Shown here piece by piece: positions 39,309-48,550 of a stretch of 64,000 nt of DNA (positions are counted from its first letter, which is position 1; each line of letters starts with the position of its first letter). The DNA is from an uncultured Bacteroidota bacterium. Lineage in GTDB: Bacteria; Bacteroidota; Bacteroidia; Bacteroidales; UBA12077. The stretch lies in NCBI GenBank assembly GCA_913055635.1, contig CAJXLK010000012.1, positions 1 through 64,000 of the forward strand. The letters are read 5' to 3'. Position numbers and translations under genes: made by a program. The notes under the pieces were generated by a model, which did not search any database, had not been told where the DNA came from, and saw only the letters and a list, made by a program, of their open reading frames with translations.

Positions 39309-40340
39309 ATGGGCGCTGATCAATCCAACCCTGACAACCAGGAGCTTTATGAACATCATCGGGTGATTGCCGAGCAGGGACAAAAGCCCATGCGCGTGGA
39401 TAAATTCCTGGTCAATAAGATCGAGGCCTCCCGCAACAAAATACAGAATGCCGCGGAAGCCGGAAACATCCTGGTAAATGACAAACCGGTCAAATCCAAC
39501 TATAAAGTCAAGCCCGGTGAAGTCGTTAGCGTGGTGCTGGCTTTTCCCCCAAGGGAAATCGAATTGATTCCCGAAAACATTCCCCTTGAATTGGTCTATG
39601 AAGATGAAGATCTGGTAGTGGTCAATAAGCCGGCAGGTATGGTGGTCCACCCCGGTTACGGACATTACAGCGGGACCATGATCAATGCCCTGCTCTATCA
39701 TTTGAAGGATTTGCCCCGCTTTAGCAGTGGCCAGGAACGGCCGGGACTGGTTCACCGGATCGATAAAAATACTTCCGGCTTGCTGGTGGTGGCCAAAAAT
39801 GAGGTGGCTATGAATCATCTGGCCAAACAGTTTTATGATAAAACCACCCATCGTCAGTATATTGCCTTGGTGTGGGGGCGCCTCCGCAAGCAGCAGGGCA
39901 CCATCACCGGCCACGTGGGAAGGAGCAGGAAAAACCGCAAGGTGATGCAGGTATACCCTGCCCAGGACCAGGGCAAACATGCCGTAACCCATTACCGGGT
40001 GTTGGAAGACTTTGGTTATGTCTGCCTGGTCGAATGCCGGCTGGAAACCGGGCGAACCCATCAGATCAGAACCCATTTTAGATATGCCGGCCATCCGATT
40101 TTTAATGATGCTGAATACGGGGGCGATAGAATACTTAAGGGGACCCTGTTTAACAAATACCGGCAGTTTGTCAAAAATTGCTTTGATGCCCTTCCGCGCC
40201 AGGCCTTGCACGCAAAAACCCTGGGCTTTGTCCATCCTTCCTCAGGCCAATATATGAATTTTGACTCCTCCATACCCGATGATATGCAGGTTGTTATAGA
40301 AAAGTGGAGGCATTATACAGCCAACCGTCAGGTGGATTGA
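39309..40340 (+). CDS. RluA-family pseudouridine synthase (RluD-like)
   Basis: A 343-residue enzyme with an N-terminal S4 RNA-binding domain (about 30-90, RVDKFLVNKIEASRNKIQNA) and a catalytic domain whose active Asp lies in HRIDKNTSGLLVVAK (about 150). Other signs are GMVVHPGYGH, and GRTHQIRTHF. It most likely makes pseudouridines in 23S rRNA helix 69. Four bases after the T9SS cargo stop. Confidence 0.93.
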   Translation: MGADQSNPDNQELYEHHRVIAEQGQKPMRVDKFLVNKIEASRNKIQNAAEAGNILVNDKPVKSNYKVKPGEVVSVVLAFPPREIELIPENIPLELVYEDEDLVVVNKPAGMVVHPGYGHYSGTMINALLYHLKDLPRFSSGQERPGLVHRIDKNTSGLLVVAKNEVAMNHLAKQFYDKTTHRQYIALVWGRLRKQQGTITGHVGRSRKNRKVMQVYPAQDQGKHAVTHYRVLEDFGYVCLVECRLETGRTHQIRTHFRYAGHPIFNDAEYGGDRILKGTLFNKYRQFVKNCFDALPRQALHAKTLGFVHPSSGQYMNFDSSIPDDMQVVIEKWRHYTANRQVD

Positions 40341-40474
40341 TCACCCGCCTCCCAGGTCCTTAAGCTTTTTAACCAAAATATGTCGACATCTCAAGGGAAG
40401 GCACCTTCTCCCGGGGGCTTTGATTAGGCGTTTGCCCTGTTTTTGAAGACAAGATTCAGTAAACCGGGCGCTGA

Positions 40475-40508
40475 ATTGTAATAGGGAACCAGGAAAATTT
40501 TATCTTTG
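40475..40508 (+). promoter_or_regulatory. Possible promoter of ddl
   Basis: TATCTTTG at 40501-40508 matches the -7 consensus; a weak ATTG lies 22 bases upstream (40475-40478). Confidence 0.45.
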
Positions 40509-40538
40509 GATGCGGTTGATCCTTAAAATATTTGTTTC

Positions 40539-41543
40539 GTGAAAAAACATATTGCCATATTAGCCGGTGGGGATTCCTCGGAATTTCCTGTATCGATGAA
40601 CAGTGCCAGGACCATCAAGGACCATCTTGACCCCGCAAAGTACCATGCCTGGCTGGTTGTAGTAAGGGGCGACAAATGGTATGTAGAAACCGATAACCAA
40701 ACCAGGGTAGCGGTCAATAAAGATGACTTTTCCGTCGAAATGGACGGTGAGCGCATACATTTTGATTGTGCCTTTATTACGATTCACGGAACACCCGGGG
40801 AGAACGGTGTACTGCAGGGCTACTTTGAAACTTTGCGCATCCCTTATACCACCTCGGGGGTACTTGCCTCTTCGCTCACCTTCAATAAACTGTTTAGTAA
40901 ACGATACATGGAAGGATTTGGCGTGAATATTTCCAATTATCAGTTGTTGCGCCATAGCGATGAATACGATCCGCAAGCCATTATAGGGAAAACGGGCCTG
41001 CCCTGTTTTGTCAAACCCAACCGGGGCGGCTCCAGTTTTGGGGTAACCAAAGTGACCTCTGCCGATGAGCTCTCCAGGGCCATAGAAAAGGCCTTTGAAG
41101 AAGATCATCAGGTACTTGTTGAAGCCTATCTTGAAGGAACGGAGTTAACCTGTGGTTTGTTTAAATCGGGAGGGGAGGAATGGGTCTTTCCACCCACTGA
41201 AATTGTCAGCAAGAAGGAGTTCTTCGATTACGAGGCCAAATATACTCAAGGAATGGCCGATGAGATAACCCCTGCCCGTATTTCTGATAAGCTGGATCAA
41301 GATGTGCGGGAGTTATCCTCGCGTTTATATGATTTGTTTGATTGCCGTGGCATTGTGCGCATTGATTACATTTATGCCCATGAACGTTTGTATTTTATGG
41401 AGGTCAACACCATTCCCGGTATGAGCGCAGCCAGCATCGTGCCACAGCAGATTCGTGCCATGGGCTATACTTTGCAGGAGATGTTCACCCTGGCCATTGA
41501 AGATGCCATAACCCATAACCAAAAAGAAGGCCTTCGGAAATGA
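40539..41543 (+). CDS. ddl: D-alanine--D-alanine ligase
   Basis: A 334-residue ATP-grasp enzyme that joins two D-Ala for peptidoglycan. Motifs: ILAGGDSSE at the start, TIHGTPGENG (about 86-95), PCFVKPNRGGSSFGV (ATP site), and RIDYIYAHERLYFMEVNTIPGMSAASIVPQ (metal ligands). The start is GTG at 40539. Ends before a bidirectional terminator shared with gcvP. Confidence 0.95.
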   Translation: MKKHIAILAGGDSSEFPVSMNSARTIKDHLDPAKYHAWLVVVRGDKWYVETDNQTRVAVNKDDFSVEMDGERIHFDCAFITIHGTPGENGVLQGYFETLRIPYTTSGVLASSLTFNKLFSKRYMEGFGVNISNYQLLRHSDEYDPQAIIGKTGLPCFVKPNRGGSSFGVTKVTSADELSRAIEKAFEEDHQVLVEAYLEGTELTCGLFKSGGEEWVFPPTEIVSKKEFFDYEAKYTQGMADEITPARISDKLDQDVRELSSRLYDLFDCRGIVRIDYIYAHERLYFMEVNTIPGMSAASIVPQQIRAMGYTLQEMFTLAIEDAITHNQKEGLRK

Positions 41544-41701
41544 TTCCACAGGGATATGGGGGGCTTGTTTTTTAGGGTCACAACCTAGACATGCATCTTT
41601 GGATACAGAAGCAGACAGAACAACATCCAGAAGAGAGGCATTAAAAAACCGTGGATCTTATTGCAGGTGGGCCCTAAAGGCCTATGTTATTGTTTCAACC
41701 C

Positions 41702-41738
41702 AAAAAAACCGCAGCCCGTTTTGGACTGCGGTTTTTTT
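41702..41738. terminator. Bidirectional terminator between ddl and gcvP
   Basis: CCGCAG (41709-41714) pairs with CTGCGG (41726-41731), flanked by seven A on the left and seven T on the right. The rest of 41544-41758 shows no gene. Confidence 0.9.
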
Positions 41739-41758
41739 GGGGCATTATTTAATTCTAT

Positions 41759-44662
41759 CTACTCCACTTCGACTTCTTTAAAGGTAAATGTTGACTCGCG
41801 GTATTCTTCAATGGGCGCGCAGGAGCACATCAGATTCCGGTCGCCGTAACCGTCGTCGATTCGGCTGACCGCGGGCCAGAATTTATTTTCAGCGATCCAC
41901 TCGAGGGGATAAGCTGCTTTTTGGCGGCCGTAGGGTCGCTGCCATTCATCGGAGGTAACAACCTTTGCGGTGTGGGGTGCATTGTGCAGGGGGTTGTTTT
42001 CGCCATCAGCCTGTCCGTTTTTGACTTCCATGATTTCGTCATAGATTGAAAGCATGGCTTCGATGAAGCGGTCGAGTTCGTCGAGCGATTCGCTTTCGGT
42101 GGGTTCAACCATCAGGGTGCCGTGCACCGGGAACGAGAGGGTTGGAGCATGGAAGCCGTAGTCCATCAGGCGTTTGGCAATATCGGCTTCGGTGATGTTG
42201 GCCATGGATTTGAACTGCCGGCATTCAAGGATCATTTCGTGGCCGACCATTCCTGTTTCACCGGTATAGACGATGCCATAGGTGTCTTTCAGGGAAGCGG
42301 CCAGGTAATTGGCGTTGAGGATGGCCGCTTCAGCCACTTTCTGCAATCCCTCTGCCCCCAGCATTTTGATGTAGCCATAGGAGATGGGCAGGATACTGGG
42401 GCTTCCGTAGGGGGCAGCGGCTACGGCTGTGATGCCTTTTTCACCACCTGTTTTGGCAAACGGATGGTTGGGCAGGTAGGCCACCAGCTCGTCGACCACT
42501 CCAATGGGGCCCATTCCGGGTCCTCCACCTCCATGGGGGATGGCAAAGGTCTTGTGCAGGTTCAGATGGCCCACATCGGCTCCGGTCACCACTGGGTTGG
42601 TCAAACCCAACTGGGCATTGAGGTTGGCCCCGTCAAAATATACCAGGCCACCATTATCATGGATGATCTGGTTCATCTTTTGGATTTGGCTTTCAAAAAC
42701 CCCATGGGTGGAGGGATAAGTAACCATGAAGGCGGCCAGGTGGTCTTTATTTTCCTCGGCTTTTTTCTGCAGGTCGGCTACATCAATGTTGCCTTTATCA
42801 TCGCATTCGACGATTACTACCTTCATGCCGGCCATGATGCCACTGGCAGGGTTGGTACCGTGCGCGGAGGAGGGCACCAGCACCACATTGCGGTGGCTGT
42901 TCCCGTGGTCGATGTGATACTGACGAATGACCATCAGACCGGTGTGTTCGCCGGCAGCCCCGGAGTTGGGCTGGAACGAAAACGCACTGAAGCCGGTGAT
43001 GGCTTTGAGTTGTTCTTCCAGACCACTGATCAGCTCATGATATCCCTGTACCTGATCGTCGGGCACATAGGGGTGAATGCCGGTGAATTCAGGCCAGCTC
43101 AGTGGAAAAAGCTCGGTGGCTGCATTCAGCTTCATTGTGCAGGAACCCAGCGAAATCATTGAGTGGGCCAGAGAATAATCTTTTCGCTCCAGCTTTTTAA
43201 TATAACGCATCATGGAAGTCTCTGAATGGTGACGGTGGAAAAGATCCATCGTCAAAAATTCGCTCTGGCGGGCCAGATGATCGCTGAACCTCTGCTGATC
43301 GGGGATGTCATCAATCTGTGGCGGCTGTTTTCCCAGGGGCGTGGCAAATATCTTAAGGATCAGGTTGATGTCGCTGACCAGGGTCTTTTCATCGAGGCTG
43401 ATCTCGATGGTCTGATCGTCGGGATAGTAAAAGTTGACCTCATGGTCCAGGGCAACTTTTTTGATCTCATCGGCCTTGACCTTGTCGGGCAACTTGAGGC
43501 GAAGGGTGTCGAAATAGTTTGGGTTTTCCTGCTGGTAACCCAACTCTTCCAGATGATCACTTACCAGGGCAGCCGAAGAGTGAATGTGGCGTGCAATCCG
43601 TTTGAGGCCTTCCGGGCCATGGTATACGGCATACATGCTGGCCATGGAAGCCAACAGAGCTTGAGCGGTACAAATATTGGAAGTGGCCCTTTCCCGCTTG
43701 ATGTGCTGCTCACGCACCTGAAGGGCCATCCGCAGCGCATAGTGGCCCTGTGCATCTTTGGAAACCCCGATGATCCTACCGGGAACTTTGCGTTTGTAGG
43801 CATCTTTGGTGGCAAAATAGGCGGCATGTGGTCCACCATAGCCCATGGGGATTCCAAATCGCTGAGTGGAACCTACTACCACATCAACACCCCATTCTCC
43901 CGGGGGCGTTAAAAGGGCCAGACTCATGATGTCGGCTGCAACAGCCACCATCGTGCCATTTTCCCGGGCCCTTTGGGTGAAGCCTTGATAATCTTCTATC
44001 TTGCCATCCGCCGCCGGGTATTGAACCAGGGCCCCGAAAATTTGTTCATTGAACTCCAGCTCGTCATACCTGCCAAACTGCAACTCAATGCCCAGAGGCT
44101 CGGAACGCGTCTTTAACAGTTCAATGGTTTGGGGAAAGGTGTTTTCATCTACAAAAAAGATGTTGGCTCCTTTCTTGACTGCCGAGCGCTTGCGCAAATT
44201 GGCCATCATGATCATGGCTTCAGCCGCTGCAGTGGCTTCATCCAATAACGAAGCATTGGCCAGCTCCATGCCCGTCATTTCCATAACCACCGTCTGGAAA
44301 TTCAACAGGGCTTCCAGCCTTCCTTGCGAAATTTCTGCCTGGTAGGGCGTGTAAGAAGTATACCAGCCGGGATTTTCCAAAATGTTGCGCTGAATCACCG
44401 AGGGCAGTATCGTATCGTAATAACCCTTGCCGATGAACGAACGGTAAAGCTTGTTTTTAGAAGCAATCTGCCGAATATGCCTGAAATATTCATATTCGCT
44501 CATGGGTGGGTCCATTTCCAGGGGCTGCTTCAATTGAATGGACTGGGGAATGGTTTGATCAATCAATTCCCTGATCGAATCAACCCCGATCTTTTTAAGC
44601 ATTATATCATAATCGCGGTCTTCGAGGCCATTGTGGCGGTCAATAAATTTTTCCAATGCCAT
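41759..44662 (-). CDS. gcvP: Glycine dehydrogenase (decarboxylating), P-protein
   Basis: A 967-residue full-length homodimer-type P-protein of the glycine cleavage system, with two fused halves. The PLP Lys lies in NLHKTFAIPHGGGGPGMG (about 700), preceded by GANLNAQLGLT; the N half has GYYDTILPSVIQRNILENPGWYTSYTPYQ. It decarboxylates glycine and passes the aminomethyl group to H-protein. The H and T genes are not in the window. Two 16-base direct repeats lie just upstream of its promoter. Confidence 0.97.
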   Translation of the reverse strand: MALEKFIDRHNGLEDRDYDIMLKKIGVDSIRELIDQTIPQSIQLKQPLEMDPPMSEYEYFRHIRQIASKNKLYRSFIGKGYYDTILPSVIQRNILENPGWYTSYTPYQAEISQGRLEALLNFQTVVMEMTGMELANASLLDEATAAAEAMIMMANLRKRSAVKKGANIFFVDENTFPQTIELLKTRSEPLGIELQFGRYDELEFNEQIFGALVQYPAADGKIEDYQGFTQRARENGTMVAVAADIMSLALLTPPGEWGVDVVVGSTQRFGIPMGYGGPHAAYFATKDAYKRKVPGRIIGVSKDAQGHYALRMALQVREQHIKRERATSNICTAQALLASMASMYAVYHGPEGLKRIARHIHSSAALVSDHLEELGYQQENPNYFDTLRLKLPDKVKADEIKKVALDHEVNFYYPDDQTIEISLDEKTLVSDINLILKIFATPLGKQPPQIDDIPDQQRFSDHLARQSEFLTMDLFHRHHSETSMMRYIKKLERKDYSLAHSMISLGSCTMKLNAATELFPLSWPEFTGIHPYVPDDQVQGYHELISGLEEQLKAITGFSAFSFQPNSGAAGEHTGLMVIRQYHIDHGNSHRNVVLVPSSAHGTNPASGIMAGMKVVIVECDDKGNIDVADLQKKAEENKDHLAAFMVTYPSTHGVFESQIQKMNQIIHDNGGLVYFDGANLNAQLGLTNPVVTGADVGHLNLHKTFAIPHGGGGPGMGPIGVVDELVAYLPNHPFAKTGGEKGITAVAAAPYGSPSILPISYGYIKMLGAEGLQKVAEAAILNANYLAASLKDTYGIVYTGETGMVGHEMILECRQFKSMANITEADIAKRLMDYGFHAPTLSFPVHGTLMVEPTESESLDELDRFIEAMLSIYDEIMEVKNGQADGENNPLHNAPHTAKVVTSDEWQRPYGRQKAAYPLEWIAENKFWPAVSRIDDGYGDRNLMCSCAPIEEYRESTFTFKEVEVE

Positions 44663-44697
44663 AGTTCGTATATTTTAAACAATGATACATTCCTTGT

Positions 44698-44763
44698 CAA
44701 AATTAACAAGATGGGGGATATTTCAAGGTGAAAAATATCATTTCCACGTGAAAAATATCATTT
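44698..44763 (-). promoter_or_regulatory. gcvP promoter with tandem operator-like repeats
   Basis: Reading the minus strand, TAATTTTG (44705-44698) is a -7 element and CTTG (44727-44724) a -33 element 18 bases away. Directly upstream are two identical 16-base repeats (44728-44743 and 44748-44763; plus-strand text GTGAAAAATATCATTT) with a 20-base period, two helical turns. A partial inverted half (GATATTTC) occurs at 44717-44724. The geometry suits an activator next to RNA polymerase. No glycine riboswitch pattern is present. Confidence 0.7.
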
Positions 44764-44826
44764 TTCGCTGCCACCTTTATGTTATGAAACAAACGCGTCG
44801 AAAAGTTTGTTCAGGGGGGCTTGTGC

Positions 44827-45465
44827 TCATCCAAACAGAGGATTTTGGCCTTTTTCCTTACCAATGGTGGTGGGTGGTCCATGGCCGGGATAAACCCGGG
44901 TCTCATCGGGTAGGGTGAATAGTTTCTCGCGGATGCTTTGGAACAATCTATGGGCATCGCCTCCCGGCAGGTCTGTGCGACCAATACCCAGGTGAAAGAG
45001 CACATCGCCGGAAAAAAGTATGCCCCCGGGGGCATGGTACAGGGCGATGCTGCCCGGTGAATGGCCGGGTACATGCAATAGGGTGAAATGTTCCTGCCCG
45101 AGTTCCAGCGGTTGGCTTTCGCTAAGCATTTTTTCCGGATCGGAGGGCTGTTCAATATCCAAGCCCAGAGTTTTCCCAAATTCCTTGCTTTGCCGTAATA
45201 TCGGCAAGTCATCAGCATGCATCAGGGCCTGGATCTGATAGTGTTGTTTTACAAAATTAACCCCCATGGCATGATCAACATGGCCGTGGCTTTGTACAAT
45301 AAATTGAGGTTTTAAATGATGGTGGCTGATATAGTGGGTTAGTTGCTGTTGTTCCTGCTGAAAATAACAACCCGGATCGATCAGCAAACATGCTCCCTGC
45401 TGATTATACACCAGGTAGGTGTTTTCCTGAAAGGGGTTGAACGTGAAAGTCTTGATTTTGATCAT
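44827..45465 (-). CDS. MBL-fold metallo-hydrolase (glyoxalase II-like)
   Basis: A 212-residue metallo-beta-lactamase-fold protein. The metal-binding motif is SHGHVDH (about 59-65), with further ligands in HVPGHSPGS and GHGPPTT. Short members of this family hydrolyse thioesters such as S-lactoylglutathione; the C-terminal substrate domain of real GloB is missing, so another thioester or persulfide substrate is likely. It overlaps pcm by four bases and is cotranscribed with it. Confidence 0.9.
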   Translation of the reverse strand: MIKIKTFTFNPFQENTYLVYNQQGACLLIDPGCYFQQEQQQLTHYISHHHLKPQFIVQSHGHVDHAMGVNFVKQHYQIQALMHADDLPILRQSKEFGKTLGLDIEQPSDPEKMLSESQPLELGQEHFTLLHVPGHSPGSIALYHAPGGILFSGDVLFHLGIGRTDLPGGDAHRLFQSIREKLFTLPDETRVYPGHGPPTTIGKEKGQNPLFG

Positions 45466-46127
45466 GATGCATCGTTTTGCTGGTTTGAATCCTTCCCGGG
45501 GATGAGGGGGACAAAGATAAAGCTTCCCCTGGAGTTTTTTTCGAGGGTTCCTTCTGAGGTTTTTCGGATAACCATCATTTGCTGGCCCATAGAATCGCCA
45601 ACGGGAATGACCAGCAGCCCTCCTTCTTTGAGCTGATCAATGAGTTCATCAGGTATTTCTGATGCCCCGGCAGTTACCAGGATTTTGTCGTAGGGGGCAT
45701 AGATGGGTTGGCCTTTGTAACCATCGCCATAAAACAGATAGGGCTGGTAGCCCATTTCATTCAACAGGCTTTTGGCCCGCAGGTATAAGTCGCGATAGCG
45801 CTCAACGGAATAAACTTTGGCCCCCATCTCTAAGAGAATGGCCGTTTGATAACCGGATCCGGTGCCAATCTCCAGAATCTTTTCGTGTTTGTGGGGGTCT
45901 AACAGTTGAGTCTGATAGGCCACCGTATAAGGCTGAGAGATGGTCTGACCTTTGCTGATAGGAAAAGCCTGGTCCTTATAGGCAAACTGCTCAAAGCCAC
46001 TTTCCATGAAATAATGGCGGGGCACCTTTTCCATGGCTTCCAGGGTGCCTTCATGGGTAATCCCCTTTTTGCGAAGCCCCTCGACCAGTTTCTTCCTTTG
46101 TCCTTTATGTTTATATGAATCATTCAT
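45462..46127 (-). CDS. pcm: Protein-L-isoaspartate O-methyltransferase
   Basis: A 221-residue Pcm. The SAM site is EIGTGSGYQTAIL (about 81-93), preceded by the isoaspartate-binding GQTISQPYTVA and followed by VTAGASEIPDELIDQLKEGGLLVIPVG. It methylates damaged isoaspartyl residues so that they can be repaired. First gene of a two-gene unit with the MBL hydrolase. Confidence 0.95.
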   Translation of the reverse strand: MNDSYKHKGQRKKLVEGLRKKGITHEGTLEAMEKVPRHYFMESGFEQFAYKDQAFPISKGQTISQPYTVAYQTQLLDPHKHEKILEIGTGSGYQTAILLEMGAKVYSVERYRDLYLRAKSLLNEMGYQPYLFYGDGYKGQPIYAPYDKILVTAGASEIPDELIDQLKEGGLLVIPVGDSMGQQMMVIRKTSEGTLEKNSRGSFIFVPLIPGKDSNQQNDAS

Positions 46128-46293
46128 TTAAGGTGCCCGGATTTTGACAACAAAGATAACAGGAACTTTTCACCATCAAAAGATTTTTCGCCTTGTCTTC
46201 CAACCTGCCCTTTATCAACAGAATGCGTTGATAATTTGTGGGCAATAAACTGCTTGCGAGGGGCAAAAAAGGTTAAGTTTGTATAAAAACGTA

Positions 46294-47193
46294 ATGATGA
46301 AGATCGGTATTTTGGGAACTTATCCCCGGGATGAGGTCGTTACTCCACATCGGGATATGGCTGTCTCAGGGATCTATCCAGCGCAGAAAACCCCCCCGCG
46401 GAATGGTTCCCCGGTTTATAGTTCGATGGATGCCTTCATGGCTGATTCTGATGTGCTGTTTATTGCCCGCGATGCCCCTTCCGTCTATGAAATCACAAAA
46501 GAAGGGGTAAAAGCGACCCGTCATCTTTTTTTTGAGTTCCCTTTTATACTCTCCCAGGATCAGCTGGCCCATTTATATGGTTTATCGGCCGAGAGCCGTT
46601 CGCTTGTTCAGCTTAATCAGTCCTTATTGCATCATCCTTTATATGAGGCTGTGAAACAGGAGGTGGCCCCCGGCCAGGTGGTGGTGCGTATTGATTCCCC
46701 CACGCATTATCAAACCCCGGAATCGATGCAGGGATTGATTTTTGAAGTGGCCTCCATGTTGAAAGATGTGGTAGGCTCAGGGGTGCGCAGTTTTACCACC
46801 CATGTGATCCAAACCCCGGCTGAATCACTGGTTCCTGGGAGTTATCAGCTGAACCTGGCCTTTGATAATGGTTGCCATGCTCTGATGCTGGTCAATCATT
46901 TGACTGAAAAAGAGTCCTTTGGGGTTGAATTTTTTCAGGAGGGCACCCATTATGAACTGGATATGTTAAAAGGGGAAGCCCTGAACTATGAACGGGCCCG
47001 GGCCAAAAGCCGACGGCTCAAAAAGGCCGCTCCTGACTACAGCCAACTGACCAACAAAGCCTTCCATGATTTTTTGGTCTCCATCAATCAGTCCCGCCTG
47101 CCCTTAACCATTAATGAACAGGGAGAAACCGCCTACAACCTGGCTCGTTCACTTATACAGGATATACACTATAAACGCCGATTATTCAGCTGA
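46294..47193 (+). CDS. Gfo/Idh/MocA-like protein, divergent
   Basis: About 299 residues. It starts with a Rossmann-like strand (MKIGILGTYP) and has text of the type DVLFIARDAPSVYEITKEGVKATRHLFFEFPF, which parallels the dinucleotide domain of Gfo/Idh oxidoreductases, followed by a beta-rich half. The canonical EKP motif is replaced by EFPF, so catalytic activity is uncertain. The start chosen is ATG at 46294; a TTG five codons earlier is less likely. It overlaps thpR's end by 12 bases on the opposite strand. Confidence 0.65.
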   Translation: MMKIGILGTYPRDEVVTPHRDMAVSGIYPAQKTPPRNGSPVYSSMDAFMADSDVLFIARDAPSVYEITKEGVKATRHLFFEFPFILSQDQLAHLYGLSAESRSLVQLNQSLLHHPLYEAVKQEVAPGQVVVRIDSPTHYQTPESMQGLIFEVASMLKDVVGSGVRSFTTHVIQTPAESLVPGSYQLNLAFDNGCHALMLVNHLTEKESFGVEFFQEGTHYELDMLKGEALNYERARAKSRRLKKAAPDYSQLTNKAFHDFLVSINQSRLPLTINEQGETAYNLARSLIQDIHYKRRLFS

Positions 47194-47751
47194 CTCATCC
47201 AGGCGAAATCTTTCGATCGGGGTGTAAACCGGCCCGCTTTGAGTCAGTCGGCTTTGGTAATAGATGATTTCCCTGATGCGCACCCATTGCCACTCTTCCT
47301 GCTGATGAGTATGAACCAGCCCTTCCAGCTTTTCCTTATCTTCTACCCATTTCATCCGCGCCAGTGTCAGATGGGGCTTAAACTCCCGCTTATCCGGGGT
47401 GAAGCCCATCGGCTCCAGTTCCCGGTCAATCGCCTGTTTTATGGCTTTTAGCGGTTCGTATTGTTCAATGCCTGCCCACAATACCCTTGGCTTGCGCATG
47501 TTCTTGAATACCCCCAGCCCCTTTAACCGCATCTGAAAAGCAGAAAAACCCGGAAGCAGATCTCCCAGCTTTTGCCGAACCTGAGTGATTGCTCTCTCGC
47601 TGGTATCACCCAAAAAAAACAGGGTGATATGAAAATGATCACCATCCACCCATTTGATTTTTTCATTTTTCAATGCATTTCTTAACTTAGTATGGGTTTG
47701 AGAGAGCTTTGCTCCAGGCTCGATAGGGGTGGCTATAAATGTCCTTCTCAT
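47182..47751 (-). CDS. thpR: RNA 2',3'-cyclic phosphodiesterase (LigT/ThpR)
   Basis: About 189 residues with two HxTx motifs, HITLFF and HLTLAR, the catalytic pair of the 2H phosphoesterase family. It opens RNA 2',3'-cyclic phosphates. Start at ATG 47751 (MRRTFIA); a TTG eight codons earlier is unsupported. Confidence 0.92.
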   Translation of the reverse strand: MRRTFIATPIEPGAKLSQTHTKLRNALKNEKIKWVDGDHFHITLFFLGDTSERAITQVRQKLGDLLPGFSAFQMRLKGLGVFKNMRKPRVLWAGIEQYEPLKAIKQAIDRELEPMGFTPDKREFKPHLTLARMKWVEDKEKLEGLVHTHQQEEWQWVRIREIIYYQSRLTQSGPVYTPIERFRLDESAE

Positions 47752-47844
47752 AAGCAAGGAGATTGGATCATTCAAATATCATAAAGATAGATCAAATATA
47801 GCAATTCGTAAAATAATGTTTCATCCTTTAAAAAAGCGAAAGTT

Positions 47845-48504
47845 ATGAATAAACAAAAGCAATTTGCTGTTATCTTAGCCGGCAGTGGGGTTTTTGATGG
47901 TTCAGAGATTCATGAGGCCACCATGACCCTTTATGCCATTATGAAGAATGGCGGGAACTATCAAATATTTGCCCCGGATGTCGACCAGCATGATGTGGTG
48001 AACCACATCACGGGAGAGGAGATGTCTGAAAAACGGAATGTTTTGGTTGAAGCCGCCCGCATTGCCCGGGGTCATATCAAGGATCTTAAGGAGTTCCGGG
48101 CGGATGAATTTGATGGGCTGATCATGCCGGGGGGTTTTGGAGCCGCCAAGAATTTGAGCACCTTTGCTTTTGAAGGCAGCAAGATGCAGGTCAACGGCGA
48201 GGTGGAAAATGCCATTCGGGCCATGGCCGATCAGCACAAACCCATTGGTGCTTTGTGCATCACCCCGGTCATAGTGGCCAGGTTGTTCGGAAACATCCAG
48301 GTTACCATTGGCCAGGATCCCGACACGGCCAAGGCGATCGAGGAAATGGGTGCAGTTCATAAAAAATCTGACCATGCTGAAGTGATCGTAGATCAGAAAC
48401 ACAAAGTGGTGACCTCCCCCTGCTATATGCTGGATGCCAATATACTGAATATAGCCGATGGGGCCGACAACGCCGTTCAGGCTATGCTGGAGCTGATGGA
48501 ATAA
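47845..48504 (+). CDS. elbB: Isoprenoid biosynthesis glyoxalase ElbB
   Basis: A 219-residue DJ-1/PfpI-type class I amidotransferase-like protein. Marks are ILAGSGVFDGSEIHEATMTLYAI, GLIMPGGFGAAKNL and the nucleophile Cys in GALCITPV (about 138). E. coli ElbB has weak glyoxalase activity and is linked by genetics to isoprenoid synthesis; physiological role is open. Stand-alone with its own terminator. Confidence 0.92.
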   Translation: MNKQKQFAVILAGSGVFDGSEIHEATMTLYAIMKNGGNYQIFAPDVDQHDVVNHITGEEMSEKRNVLVEAARIARGHIKDLKEFRADEFDGLIMPGGFGAAKNLSTFAFEGSKMQVNGEVENAIRAMADQHKPIGALCITPVIVARLFGNIQVTIGQDPDTAKAIEEMGAVHKKSDHAEVIVDQKHKVVTSPCYMLDANILNIADGADNAVQAMLELME

Positions 48505-48512
48505 AAAGGTAT

Positions 48513-48541
48513 ATACCCGGGTTCAGCCCGGGTATTTTTTA
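48513..48541 (+). terminator. Terminator after elbB
   Basis: Nine-base stem (48513-48521 with 48527-48535), loop TTCAG, then TTTTTT. Confidence 0.92.
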
Positions 48542-48550
48542 GCCCGTGAA

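Noticed and set aside
42122-43162. 346-codon frame antisense to gcvP
   Set aside because: Gly/His/Val-rich text typical of the complement of a conserved gene; no start signal or domain.
44663-44826. Glycine riboswitch before gcvP
   Set aside because: No tandem aptamer pattern; the conserved text there is a promoter plus direct repeats.
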